From contig QGUR01000120.1 in NCBI GenBank assembly GCA_003242205.1, positions 1 to 12,383 of the forward strand: 12,383 nucleotides of DNA, read 5' to 3'. Below are positions 1 through 7,276 of the stretch, piece by piece; position 1 is the stretch's first letter; each line of letters opens with the position of its first letter. This stretch comes from Chloroflexota bacterium. GTDB taxonomy: Bacteria > Chloroflexota > Anaerolineae > Aggregatilineales > Phototrophicaceae. Below the pieces are notes generated by a model, which saw only the letters and a program-made list of their open reading frames with translations, did no database searches and was not told the origin of the DNA. Both the position numbers and the translations under genes were made by a program.

Positions 1-499
1 CGACCGCTCCCTTGCCCGTCAACACGGCGTTCGGCACGATGATGAACTGCCCGGCAGGTTGCAGGACACGGTTCACTTCGCGCAGCGTTTCCGGCGCAAT
101 GATGAACTCGGCGGGAAACGTGCTGATCACGGCGGCAAATACGCCCGACCGGTACGGCAACGCCTGCGCCATTCCCCGCGACAGCCGAACCGGCATGTTT
201 TGTGACGCCAGCTTGCGGCGCGTGATCGCCGCCATATACGGCGACAGATCGTGACCGAACGCCTTATAGCCACGCCGGTTCAATTCCAGATGCAGATTGC
301 CCGTTCCGTAGGCCAATTCGAGTACCGGGTCACCGGCGGAGGCTTTGAGATGCCTGAGCGCCGTACGGCCCCAGCAGCCCCATTGCCCCAGCGAAACGAT
401 CTGGCTGACGAGGTCGTAGGTAAACGCGAATTCGTTATAGAGCAGCCGGAATCCGAACCGGATCAGCCCAGACCAGACCCGTTTGGCCGCCGGTGTCAT
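1..499 (-). CDS. SAM-dependent class I methyltransferase, C-terminus cut by window edge
   Basis: The reading frame starts at an ATG at 499 and runs off the left edge after 166 codons. A good ribosome binding site (AGAGGTGA) lies about 9 bases upstream. The visible part has the Rossmann methyltransferase pattern: motif I VLELAYGTGN at residues 59-68, an acidic residue after the second strand (GHDLSP, D84), LPYRSGVFAAVIS around 114-126, and EVNRVLQPAGQF around 141-152. This matches the UbiE/Methyltransf_11 group. The first glycine of the usual E-x-G-x-G-x-G loop is alanine here (ELAYGTG). The 20-30 residues before the fold are hydrophobic and aromatic, so membrane contact is possible. It begins 42 bases after the phosphodiesterase gene on the same strand and is probably co-transcribed with it. 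A lipid or quinone substrate is possible, but the sequence does not show the substrate. Confidence 0.85.
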   Translation of the reverse strand, partial: MTPAAKRVWSGLIRFGFRLLYNEFAFTYDLVSQIVSLGQWGCWGRTALRHLKASAGDPVLELAYGTGNLHLELNRRGYKAFGHDLSPYMAAITRRKLASQNMPVRLSRGMAQALPYRSGVFAAVISTFPAEFIIAPETLREVNRVLQPAGQFIIVPNAVLTGKGAV

Positions 500-541
500 G
501 GTGTCTGATCACCTCTGTTGTTGCACGGCAAGGCGGCTTCC

Positions 542-1297
542 TTATCGTCCCAGCGCAGCCAGAATCTTGTCGGGATTGTCGGTGATGATGCCCACGACGC
601 CGAGACGGGCCAGTTCGACAGCCCGCTCCGGTTCATTGACCGTCCAGGTATTGACCACATGCGAGTCGGCGCGCGCCTTTTCCATGAGCGCCGCATCGAC
701 CAGTGTATGACGGGGATGGATGGCCTGATGCGGCACGCTGGCGATGGTCGCCCATTCGGATGCCGGCGTGTCGGTGTCGTAGAGAAAAGCGATTGGAACT
801 TCGGGCATGACCTCGTGAAAATTCTTGAGGACCTGCGCGCTGAATGAGGAGACGAGAACACGGCGGCTCATTCCATGCCTGCGAATACAGTCGGCGACCG
901 CGCGCTCCGTTCCGGGGATCATGCGTTCGTCGGCCTTAATCTCGACATTAATCAGCAGCTTCCGGCCCACCGCTTCGAAAACTTCATCCAGCGTGGGAAT
1001 CTGGACGCCGCGATATGCCTCAAACTGGTAGCTGGCGTCCAGTTCGCGCAGTTCGGCAAAGCTTTTCTCAAATACATAACCGCTGCCATCTGTCGTATGG
1101 TCAACGGTTGCATCGTGCAGAATGACGAGTTGCTCGCCGCCCGCGCACAGCCAGACGTCCAGTTCGATACCATCCGCACCCTGCGCCGCCGCTAATTCAA
1201 AGGCGGGTAGCGTGTTCATTGGCGCATAGGCGCTCGCTCCGCGATGGCCCAGAACCAGCGTTTGTCCACCCCACATTTCTTCCAGAATGTTTGTCAT
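542..1297 (-). CDS. Glycerophosphodiester phosphodiesterase
   Basis: This 251-residue protein is a single GDPD TIM barrel of usual length. The family hydrolyses glycerophosphodiesters to glycerol-3-phosphate and an alcohol, and depends on a metal. Visible active-site residues are H18-R19 in GHRGAS, E45 and D47 in IELDV, H61 in LHD, and E119 in NVEIK; the C-terminal TWTVNEPE and GIITDNPD motifs are also present. The usual PENT motif reads PMNT (residues 26-29), so the conserved glutamate is methionine 27. I chose the ATG at 1297 rather than an upstream start at 1330 because GAGGG sits 5 bases before it. No signal peptide is visible, so it should be cytoplasmic. It has its own promoter just past the suf terminator and precedes the methyltransferase gene, which suggests lipid or headgroup turnover (inference). 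Confidence 0.93.
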   Translation of the reverse strand: MTNILEEMWGGQTLVLGHRGASAYAPMNTLPAFELAAAQGADGIELDVWLCAGGEQLVILHDATVDHTTDGSGYVFEKSFAELRELDASYQFEAYRGVQIPTLDEVFEAVGRKLLINVEIKADERMIPGTERAVADCIRRHGMSRRVLVSSFSAQVLKNFHEVMPEVPIAFLYDTDTPASEWATIASVPHQAIHPRHTLVDAALMEKARADSHVVNTWTVNEPERAVELARLGVVGIITDNPDKILAALGR

Positions 1298-1339
1298 TGC
1301 GACCCTCGAAGCAATGTAACCATTCCCCAATGGCGCTGC

Positions 1340-1367
1340 ATTGTACCGAGAGCCGGCAAACTGTAAA
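1340..1367 (-). promoter_or_regulatory. Probable sigma-70 promoter for the GDPD gene
   Basis: On the minus strand TTTACA (1367-1362) and TACAAT (1345-1340) are separated by 16 bases, with five of six matches to each consensus box. Transcription would start near 1333, giving a leader of about 35 bases before the ATG at 1297. The -35 box lies inside the T tract of the suf terminator, so termination and re-initiation are packed into one short segment. Confidence 0.6.
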
Positions 1368-1406
1368 AATAAAACTGCCCGCCGGATTTATGAAAAGGCG
1401 GGCAGT
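1365..1406 (-). terminator. Intrinsic terminator of the suf operon
   Basis: Arms 1374-1383 and 1397-1406 form a perfect 10-bp GC-rich stem (ACTGCCCGCC with GGCGGGCAGT) around a 13-base loop. On the minus strand the stem is followed by TTTATTTTT. It lies 20 bases after the stop codon of the Rieske ferredoxin gene and marks the end of the suf transcript. Confidence 0.9.
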
Positions 1407-1426
1407 CTGGGGATCTCGACCGGCGA

Positions 1427-1750
1427 TCAGCCGGGAACGGCTACCTGAATCTGGCCGTCCTGAATGCGAACCGGATACGTCTTGACGGGAATAATGGCCG
1501 GTGGCGCCAGCACTTCGCCTGTGCGGATGTCAAAGTTAGCCCCGTGCTTGGCGCATTCAATCGAGTATCCGCGCAGAGTCCCTTCAGACAGCGGGTATTC
1601 CTCGTGGGTGCAACAGTCCTCAATGGCATAGTATTCGCCGTCGACATTAAAGACGACGACCCAGTGACGCCCATATTCGAAAACCAGCCGCTCACCGGGG
1701 GGCAGGTCTGCTGCCGGGGCGACGGTCACAAAATCGGTGGCTTCGGTCAT
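1427..1750 (-). CDS. Rieske [2Fe-2S] ferredoxin, last gene of the suf operon
   Basis: This 107-residue soluble protein has the two Rieske cluster-binding boxes: C47-T-H49 in DCCTHEEYPLSEG and C66-x-x-H69 in IECAKHG, followed by ANFDIRTGEVLAPPA. Length and motif order match dioxygenase-type Rieske ferredoxins and NirD-like small Rieske proteins. An extra cysteine (C46) precedes the first ligand. The gene overlaps sufU by four bases (ATGA), a sign of translational coupling, and GAGGA lies 6 bases before its ATG. Similar Rieske ferredoxins occur inside actinobacterial suf operons, where their role is not settled. Here it may give electrons for cluster assembly, or be a client protein made beside the assembly machine. 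No oxygenase subunit is nearby, so a dedicated ring-hydroxylase role is unlikely. Confidence 0.93.
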   Translation of the reverse strand: MTEATDFVTVAPAADLPPGERLVFEYGRHWVVVFNVDGEYYAIEDCCTHEEYPLSEGTLRGYSIECAKHGANFDIRTGEVLAPPAIIPVKTYPVRIQDGQIQVAVPG

Positions 1751-2154
1751 TCTTCGTCCTCATTCTGCATCCGCTGCCAGTCCGCCAGCCCGTAGGCTCC
1801 GACTTTCAGCGCTTTCAGGGACAGCAGCGCGCACTTGATGCGGTTCATCGACAGTGAAATGCCGAGCATTTCGAAGATGTCTTCCTTGGTGATCTGCCGC
1901 GCTTCTTCCAGAGTCATGCCCAGAATGCGCTCGCCCAGCATCGACGCCGACGCCTGGCTGATGGCGCAGCCTTCACCATCCCACCCAACCGCGACGATGC
2001 GATTGTTTTCGTCAACGCGCATTGTCAGGCGCAGACGGTCGCCGCACAACGGGTTCGTTGCTTCGAAATCAATATCGGCCGGTTCGAGCAGTCCGCGATT
2101 ACGCATGTTGCGACTATGGTCGAGGATGTTCTCGCGGTACATATCGTCAAACAT
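1747..2154 (-). CDS. sufU: SufU-type iron-sulfur assembly scaffold / sulfurtransfer protein
   Basis: This 135-residue IscU/NifU-N-fold protein keeps the metal-binding set expected for SufU: C37 and D39 in NPLCGD, C63 in GEGCAIS, and C108 in NRIKCALLSLKAL. In SufU these hold zinc and accept persulfide sulfur from SufS. A lysine stands before the last cysteine, as in SufU, where IscU has histidine. The stretch between C63 and C108 is 45 residues, close to IscU spacing (about 43). As I recall it, Bacillus SufU has about 62, so the usual extra segment of roughly 18 residues is missing here. The start is supported by GGAGG five bases before the ATG. The gene lies 27 bases after sufS and overlaps the ferredoxin gene, so it belongs to the operon. 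No sufE is present, in keeping with SufU serving as the SufS partner. Confidence 0.93.
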   Translation of the reverse strand: MFDDMYRENILDHSRNMRNRGLLEPADIDFEATNPLCGDRLRLTMRVDENNRIVAVGWDGEGCAISQASASMLGERILGMTLEEARQITKEDIFEMLGISLSMNRIKCALLSLKALKVGAYGLADWQRMQNEDEE

Positions 2155-2181
2155 CAGCCCCTCCGGTGTCTCCGGCTGCGA

Positions 2182-3435
2182 TTATAGCGCAAACGTCATT
2201 CGCGCCTTGATAAGTCCATTCGCCAGCGCGTCGATTTCTTCAAAGGTGTTGTACAGGTAATAGCTGGCTCTGGCCGAAGCCGGGATGCCGAAGAAATCAT
2301 GCAGAGGCTGCGCGCAGTGATGCCCGGCGCGAATGGCAACGCCTACGCTATCGAGAATCTGCGCTATGTCGTGCGGGTGAACGCCGTCCAGCGTAAAGGA
2401 CGTCACACCGGCACGCTGCGCCACGTCCGGTCCGTAGAGCGTGATGCCCGGAATTTCGGCCAGACGTTCCAGCGCGTATTCGGTCAGGGCATGCTCGTGC
2501 GCCTGTATTTTGTCCATGCCAAGGGCGGACAGATAATCGACCGCCACACCCAGACCAATCGCCTGCGCGATGGATGGCGTTCCTGCCTCGAATTTGTACG
2601 GAAGCTCGTTCCACGTGCTGCCTTCGAGCGTGACACGCGAAATCATGTCGCCGCCACCCATCCACGGCGGCATGGCTTCCAGCAGTTCGCGCTTGCCATA
2701 AAGCACGCCGATGCCGGTGGGGCCGGCCATCTTGTGGCCACTGAAGGCCAGAAAATCGACATCGAGCGCCTGCACGTCGAGCGGCATATGCGGCGCGGAT
2801 TGGGCCGCATCGACAAGGATCAATGCGCCCGCTTCGTGTGCCTGCCGCGCCATATCGGCCACCGGATTGATCGTACCAAGCACGTTGGAAACATGCATAA
2901 CCGTGACCAGCCGCACCGGTTCCTCGCGCAGCAGCCGCGCATACTCGTCCAGATCCAGCGTGCCGTCAGGCAATACCGGGACGAACCGCAACGTGAAGCC
3001 GATTTGCTCGGCGAGTATCTGCCACGGCACGATATTGGAGTGATGTTCCATGACCGTGGCGACGACAACATCTCCGGGCCGCAGGTTCGCTCTGCCCCAT
3101 GTATTGGCGACGAGGTTGATCCCTTCGGTTGTGCCGCGTGTGAAGATAATCTGCCGCCTGCTCGGCGCGTTGATGAATTTTTTGATCTTAATGCGTGCCG
3201 TCTCGTAGGCCATCGTCGCCGCTTCGCTCAGCTTGTGAACGCCGCGATGCACGTTGGCGTTATAAGTCCGGTAGTATTCATCCAGCGCTTCGATCACCTG
3301 ACGTGGCTTCTGGCTTGACGCGGCGTTATCCAGATAGACAAGCGGCACGCCTGGATGATGTTCGTGAGCGAGGATCGGAAAGTCCGCGCGCACGGCTTTG
3401 ACGTCGTAAGGATATAAGCGGTCCATCTGTGTCAT
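2182..3435 (-). CDS. sufS: SufS group II cysteine desulfurase
   Basis: This 417-residue PLP enzyme turns cysteine into alanine and passes the sulfur on as a persulfide. Visible hallmarks are YLDNAASSQKP (residues 34-44), TRGTTEGINLVA (99-110), MEHHSN with the ring-stacking histidine (129-134), LVDAAQ with the PLP-nitrogen aspartate D209, and the Schiff-base lysine K235 in FSGHKMAGPTG. The catalytic cysteine C374 lies in RAGHHCAQP, with R389 in ASARAS. The length is normal for the SufS/CsdA class and the protein looks complete. AAGG lies 7 bases before the ATG; a second ATG three codons later is possible. It follows sufD after a 113-base gap that holds a terminator-like hairpin, and precedes sufU by 27 bases. 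I saw no promoter in that gap, so expression should depend on read-through from sufD. Confidence 0.97.
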   Translation of the reverse strand: MTQMDRLYPYDVKAVRADFPILAHEHHPGVPLVYLDNAASSQKPRQVIEALDEYYRTYNANVHRGVHKLSEAATMAYETARIKIKKFINAPSRRQIIFTRGTTEGINLVANTWGRANLRPGDVVVATVMEHHSNIVPWQILAEQIGFTLRFVPVLPDGTLDLDEYARLLREEPVRLVTVMHVSNVLGTINPVADMARQAHEAGALILVDAAQSAPHMPLDVQALDVDFLAFSGHKMAGPTGIGVLYGKRELLEAMPPWMGGGDMISRVTLEGSTWNELPYKFEAGTPSIAQAIGLGVAVDYLSALGMDKIQAHEHALTEYALERLAEIPGITLYGPDVAQRAGVTSFTLDGVHPHDIAQILDSVGVAIRAGHHCAQPLHDFFGIPASARASYYLYNTFEEIDALANGLIKARMTFAL

Positions 3436-3481
3436 TACTCAGCCTTTTTCGTAAACGTCGCCACGGGCGCGACTGCACGAA

Positions 3482-3521
3482 CCAGCAAAAAGGCGCGCCC
3501 CAATTATTCGGGAACGCGCCT
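3482..3521 (-). terminator. Intra-operon hairpin with T run between sufD and sufS (copy A)
   Basis: Arms 3491-3500 and 3512-3521 read AGGCGCGCCC and GAACGCGCCT on the plus strand. In minus-strand RNA they pair over 10 positions, seven Watson-Crick then two G-U wobbles and a C-G, around an 11-base loop. The stem is followed by TTTTTGCTGG, which resembles a weak intrinsic terminator. It is likely an attenuator or mRNA-end signal that lowers sufS-sufU-ferredoxin relative to sufCBD. The same element occurs before sufD at 4925-4959. Confidence 0.65.
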
Positions 3522-3548
3522 CCAGAGTTCAATAGGGCAAAACCGAGA

Positions 3549-4895
3549 CTATTCCCGGCCGACGATCTTGCGATCCAGTGCGGCGCGCAGCCGCTCGCGC
3601 ACGCGCTCAAACGGAATGCGCTCCAGCAATTCGTCGAAGAAGCCTTCGATGACCATCAGTTCGGCTTCCGCGCGAGGAATGCCGCGGCTCATGAGATAGA
3701 ACACCGGCTCTTCCTCAAGCGTACCAAAGGTTGCCGCGTGCGTGCAGCGCACGTCATCGGCTTCAATTTCCAGCCCCGGAATGCCGTCCATGCGGGCTTC
3801 ATCGCTGAGCAGCAGATTCCGGCTGGCCTGGAAGCCATCGATCTTCTGCATTTGCGGCAGCGACTTAATCATGCCCTGCCAGACGGTACGCGCGCGATCT
3901 TTCGCCGCGCCTTTGAATAACAGGTCACTGGTAGTCAGCGGGGCATTGTGGATTTGCTGCGTGTCGTGGTCGAACAGTTGGTCGTGGTCGGCGAAGAACA
4001 TGCCGGACATACGACCGAAAGCGCCCTGACCGTCCAGTTCCATTTCGAGATACTGTTTCACGACCTGACCGCCCATCGTGCCGACGATCCAGTCGAGATT
4101 GGCGTCGCGGCCAACGCGCGCGCGCTGGTGGTGGAACTCAAACGTTTCGCGGTTCCAGTCCTGCAGCGCCACGTACTGAAGATTGGCGTTGTCGCCTACC
4201 AGTAGCTCGGTTGCGCCGATGTAAGCCGAATGCGCGTCGGTTTCCGCCGAGAGATAATCGACCAGCACGGTGGCTTGCGAGCCATCCTCGGCCACGACCA
4301 GCATGTGGCCCAGGCTTGCGCCCGGCCGGGTGTTATAGATCACGACATGCATCGGGAGCTGCGCCGCTACGCCACGAGGCACGTAGACAAAGACGCCATA
4401 TGTCCACAGCGCGGCATGGAGCGCGGCGAATTTGCCGTCACCCGGCAGCACCGCCTGCGTCATCAAGCGAGGGCGCACAATCTCGGTATGTTCGCGGCAC
4501 GCGGTTTGCAGATCGGTGAAAATAACGCCCTGCGCCTTCAGCGCTTCCGGGATTTCATAGTGTACGATCTTGCCGTCAACGAAGACGATGAACCCGCCCT
4601 GTTCCTCGCCGGACAGCGGTTCAAGGTTTTCCTGCGGCACGATATCAAGACTCGCGCCGTTCGCTTCCACAATCGGGCTCGCCTGATCCCAGCGGATATG
4701 GCGATAATCGGTGCGCCGCCAGTCCTCGTCTTGCAGCGACGGCATCGGCATTTCTTCGTAGAGCTCCCACGCGGCGAGGCGGCTTTCGCGCAGCCACTGA
4801 GGCTCGTTATAACGCTCGCTCAGCGCTTCGACATCGGCCTGCGTATAGACCGGCGACTCAGGCGCCATTGTACGGCGTTGTCTCACAACAACCAC
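3549..4895 (-). CDS. sufD: SufD, Fe-S assembly scaffold subunit
   Basis: This protein of about 448 residues has the SufB/SufD right-handed beta-helix core, including GDGKFAALHAALWTYGVFVY (153-172), YVPRGV, and a C-terminal block with HAATFGTLEEEPVFYLMSRG (386-405). H386 matches the histidine of SufD that functions at the SufB-SufD cluster site. SufD pairs with SufB and SufC in the SufBC2D complex. It is shorter than SufB and lacks the cysteine found there, which separates the two paralogs. The start is a GTG at 4895 because GAGGAG lies 9 bases upstream; an ATG at 4868 has no ribosome binding site. An ATG at 4903, only one base from that site, opens a six-codon frame overlapping this start. 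It is flanked on both sides by the same hairpin element. Confidence 0.94.
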   Translation of the reverse strand: MVVVRQRRTMAPESPVYTQADVEALSERYNEPQWLRESRLAAWELYEEMPMPSLQDEDWRRTDYRHIRWDQASPIVEANGASLDIVPQENLEPLSGEEQGGFIVFVDGKIVHYEIPEALKAQGVIFTDLQTACREHTEIVRPRLMTQAVLPGDGKFAALHAALWTYGVFVYVPRGVAAQLPMHVVIYNTRPGASLGHMLVVAEDGSQATVLVDYLSAETDAHSAYIGATELLVGDNANLQYVALQDWNRETFEFHHQRARVGRDANLDWIVGTMGGQVVKQYLEMELDGQGAFGRMSGMFFADHDQLFDHDTQQIHNAPLTTSDLLFKGAAKDRARTVWQGMIKSLPQMQKIDGFQASRNLLLSDEARMDGIPGLEIEADDVRCTHAATFGTLEEEPVFYLMSRGIPRAEAELMVIEGFFDELLERIPFERVRERLRAALDRKIVGRE

Positions 4896-4923
4896 AGAAC
4901 CATTCTCCTCGATTAGCGGTTAG

Positions 4924-4960
4924 CAGGCGCGCCCGGCATGGTCGCGCGCGAACGCGCCTG
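4924..4960 (-). repeat. Hairpin element between sufB and sufD (copy B)
   Basis: Arms 4925-4934 and 4950-4959 read AGGCGCGCCC and GAACGCGCCT, identical to the arms of copy A at 3491-3521. One further C-G pair (4924 with 4960) extends the stem. The loop is 15 bases and differs from copy A. Two A-C mismatches on the plus strand become G-U pairs in minus-strand RNA, so the fold favours the suf mRNA. No T run follows, so it is not a classic terminator. It ends about 14 bases before the sufD ribosome binding site at 4910-4905. Confidence 0.7.
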
Positions 4961-4986
4961 ATCTCGTCTGTAACGTGCGGGGCAGA

Positions 4987-6435
4987 TTAGCCGATAGAGC
5001 CTTCAAGCTGAATCTGGATCAGCCGGTTCAGTTCCAGCGCGTATTCCATCGGCAGTTCTTTCACCAGCGGCTCGATGAAACCGTTGACGATCATGGCGTT
5101 GGCCTCGTCTTCGCTCAGACCGCGGCTCATCGCATAGAACAACTGATCCTCGCCAACACGGCTGACCGAAGCCTCATGGCCCATCGTCACGCGCTTGGCG
5201 TCAATCTCGATGGTGGGATACGTGTCGGAACGGCTGCGGTCGTCCAGCAGCAGCGCGTCGCAAACGACGTTGCTCTTGACATCATCCGCGCCCTCAACGA
5301 CTTTGAGAAGGCCGCGATAGCTGGCGCGCCCGCCGTCCTTGCTGATCGACTTGCTGATGATCTGGCTGGTGGTTCTCGGCGCAAGATGGGTGATCTTCGC
5401 GCCTGCGTCCTGGTGCTGGCCGCGACCGGCAAACGCAATCGACAGGACCTCACCATGCGCGCCTTCACCCTTCAGGATGACCGCGGGATACTTCATCGTC
5501 AGTTTGCTGCCCAGATTGCCGTCAACCCACTCCATCGTGGCGTTCTTCTCGGCAACCGCGCGCTTGGTGACAAGGTTGTAAACGTTGTTCGACCAGTTCT
5601 GGATGGTCGTATAGCGGCAGCGACCGCCTTCCTTGACGATGATCTCGACGACGGCGCTGTGCAGACTGTCTTCGCTGTAGGTCGGCGCTGTGCAGCCTTC
5701 GACGTAGTGGACGTAAGCGCCTTCATCGACGATGATCAGCGTGCGCTCGAACTGGCCCATGTTCTGTGTGTTGATGCGGAAATAGGCCTGCAGCGGCATC
5801 TCGACGCGCACGCCCTTGGGCACATAGATGAACGAGCCGCCCGACCACACCGCGCTGTTGAGCGCTGCGAATTTGTTGTCAGCAGGCGGAACCACGGTGC
5901 CGAAGTACTCGCGGAACAGGTCTTCATGCTCGCGCAGCGCCGAGTCGGTGTCCATGAAAATGACACCTTTTTGTTCGAGGTCCTTGCGGATGCTGTGGTA
6001 GACGACCTCGGATTCATACTGCGCTGTCACGCCCTGCAGGAATTTCTGCTCGGCTTCGGGAATGCCCAGACGGTCAAACGTGCGTTTGATGTCTTCGGGT
6101 ACTTCGTCCCAGCTCCGGCCCGGCCTTTCAGACGCGCGCACGAAGTAATAGATGTCATCGAAGTTGATGTCGTTGAGGAGCTTGCTACCCCACTGGGGAA
6201 TCGGCTTGCTCATGAAGATTTCGTACGCCTTGAGACGAAACTCCGTCATCCAGGCGGGCTCATTCTTCATTTCGCTGATCTGGCGAACGATATCGGCGTT
6301 CAGGCCCTTTTGGCTCTTGAACGCGTATTTCTCGGGATCGCGAAAGCCGTACTTCTCGTCATAGGCGCTGCGAACGCTCTTAAGCTGCGCTTCGTCGGCG
6401 GTAAGCTGCTTTTCGCTCCGAATCAGATCGGTCAT
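4987..6435 (-). CDS. sufB: SufB, Fe-S cluster assembly scaffold
   Basis: This 482-residue protein is a full-length SufB, the scaffold subunit on which the SufBC2D complex builds a cluster. It shows the conserved N-terminal WMTEFRLKAYEIF region (62-74), DNKFAALNSAVWSGGSFIYV (186-205), YVHYVEGCTAP (241-251), and the C-terminal VVCDALLLDD and GHEASVSRVGEDQLFYAMSRG blocks. C392 matches the essential core cysteine of E. coli SufB, and E421 matches the nearby glutamate. I chose the ATG at 6435 rather than the in-frame TTG at 6456 because GAGGAG lies 6 bases before it; the TTG would overlap that site. The gene starts 21 bases after the sufC stop. Strong similarity with low apparent divergence is normal for this slowly evolving protein. 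Confidence 0.97.
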   Translation of the reverse strand: MTDLIRSEKQLTADEAQLKSVRSAYDEKYGFRDPEKYAFKSQKGLNADIVRQISEMKNEPAWMTEFRLKAYEIFMSKPIPQWGSKLLNDINFDDIYYFVRASERPGRSWDEVPEDIKRTFDRLGIPEAEQKFLQGVTAQYESEVVYHSIRKDLEQKGVIFMDTDSALREHEDLFREYFGTVVPPADNKFAALNSAVWSGGSFIYVPKGVRVEMPLQAYFRINTQNMGQFERTLIIVDEGAYVHYVEGCTAPTYSEDSLHSAVVEIIVKEGGRCRYTTIQNWSNNVYNLVTKRAVAEKNATMEWVDGNLGSKLTMKYPAVILKGEGAHGEVLSIAFAGRGQHQDAGAKITHLAPRTTSQIISKSISKDGGRASYRGLLKVVEGADDVKSNVVCDALLLDDRSRSDTYPTIEIDAKRVTMGHEASVSRVGEDQLFYAMSRGLSEDEANAMIVNGFIEPLVKELPMEYALELNRLIQIQLEGSIG

Positions 6436-6456
6436 TGGATTCTCCTCGAGCTTCAA

Positions 6457-7230
6457 TTACTCAGCGGCGCCGTACTTTTCGCGCACCCATTCGTAGCCAG
6501 CTTCTTCCAGATGAAGCGCAAGTTCGGGACCACCGGTCTCAACAATCTGGCCATCGTACATCACATGGACGAACTCAGGCTTAATGTAGTTCAGGATACG
6601 CTGATAGTGCGTGATGACGAGCACACCAAGCTCCGGCCCGCGCAGGCGTTCCACACCTTCAGACACAACGCGCAAGGCGTCGATGTCGAGACCGGAGTCG
6701 GTTTCATCAAGAATTGCGATCTTGGGGCGCAAAACCGCCATTTGCAGAATTTCGGCGCGCTTCTTCTCGCCGCCGCTGAAGCCTTCGTTCAGATAGCGCC
6801 CGGCAAAGGAATGATCCATGCCAAGCTGATCCATCTTCTCGCGCATCAATTTGCGGAATTCGGAAACGGAAATGCCCTTGCTATCAGGGTCTTCAGCTTT
6901 CATGCGGGCGTTGATGGCCAGACGGAGGAAGTTGGCGAGCGTCACGCCGGGAATGGACACAGGATACTGGAATGCCAGGAACAGGCCGGCGCGGCTACGC
7001 TCATCTGGCTCAAGCTCCATCAGATCCTGACCATCGAAAATGATCTGACCCGCAGTTACTTCATATGCCGGGTTGCCCATCAGCACGTTCGCCAGCGTGC
7101 TCTTGCCTGACCCATTCGGCCCCATCAGCGCGTGGACTTCACCCTGCTTGATGGTCAGATTGACGCCGCGCAGAATCGGCTTTTCATCGATAGCAACATG
7201 CAGGTTGCGGATTTCCAGTGCAGCACCCAT
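6457..7230 (-). CDS. sufC: SufC, Fe-S assembly ATPase
   Basis: This 257-residue ABC-type ATPase powers the SufBC2D complex; it is soluble and has no membrane partner. Walker A is GPNGSGKST (37-45). The Q-loop region is AFQYPVSIPGV (86-96). The signature is FSGGEKKR (151-158), Walker B is IAILDETDSGLD (171-182), and the switch histidine is H208 in ITHYQ. The ending EWVREKYG is usual for SufC. It is the first gene of the operon. A GAGGAG motif lies about 12 bases before the ATG at 7230, slightly far, so initiation may be moderate. The predicted transcript starts near 7297, leaving a leader of about 67 bases that contains the dyad at 7277-7294. Confidence 0.97.
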   Translation of the reverse strand: MGAALEIRNLHVAIDEKPILRGVNLTIKQGEVHALMGPNGSGKSTLANVLMGNPAYEVTAGQIIFDGQDLMELEPDERSRAGLFLAFQYPVSIPGVTLANFLRLAINARMKAEDPDSKGISVSEFRKLMREKMDQLGMDHSFAGRYLNEGFSGGEKKRAEILQMAVLRPKIAILDETDSGLDIDALRVVSEGVERLRGPELGVLVITHYQRILNYIKPEFVHVMYDGQIVETGGPELALHLEEAGYEWVREKYGAAE

Positions 7231-7276
7231 TACGGCTCATCGCTCCTCATGATGTTTAATGGCTGTTAAATCTCAA

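Noticed and set aside
12..508. Two short plus-strand frames at the left end
   Set aside because: They are antisense to the methyltransferase, whose motifs and ribosome binding site are clear.
2299..3318. A 339-codon plus-strand frame opposite sufS
   Set aside because: Shadow of sufS; the translation is rich in histidine and arginine with no recognisable domain.
4975..7110. A 711-codon open frame on the plus strand, antisense to sufB and most of sufC
   Set aside because: It lies exactly opposite two clear, highly conserved genes, has no ribosome binding site or promoter of note, and its translation has no domain motif. Long antisense frames are common opposite GC-rich genes.
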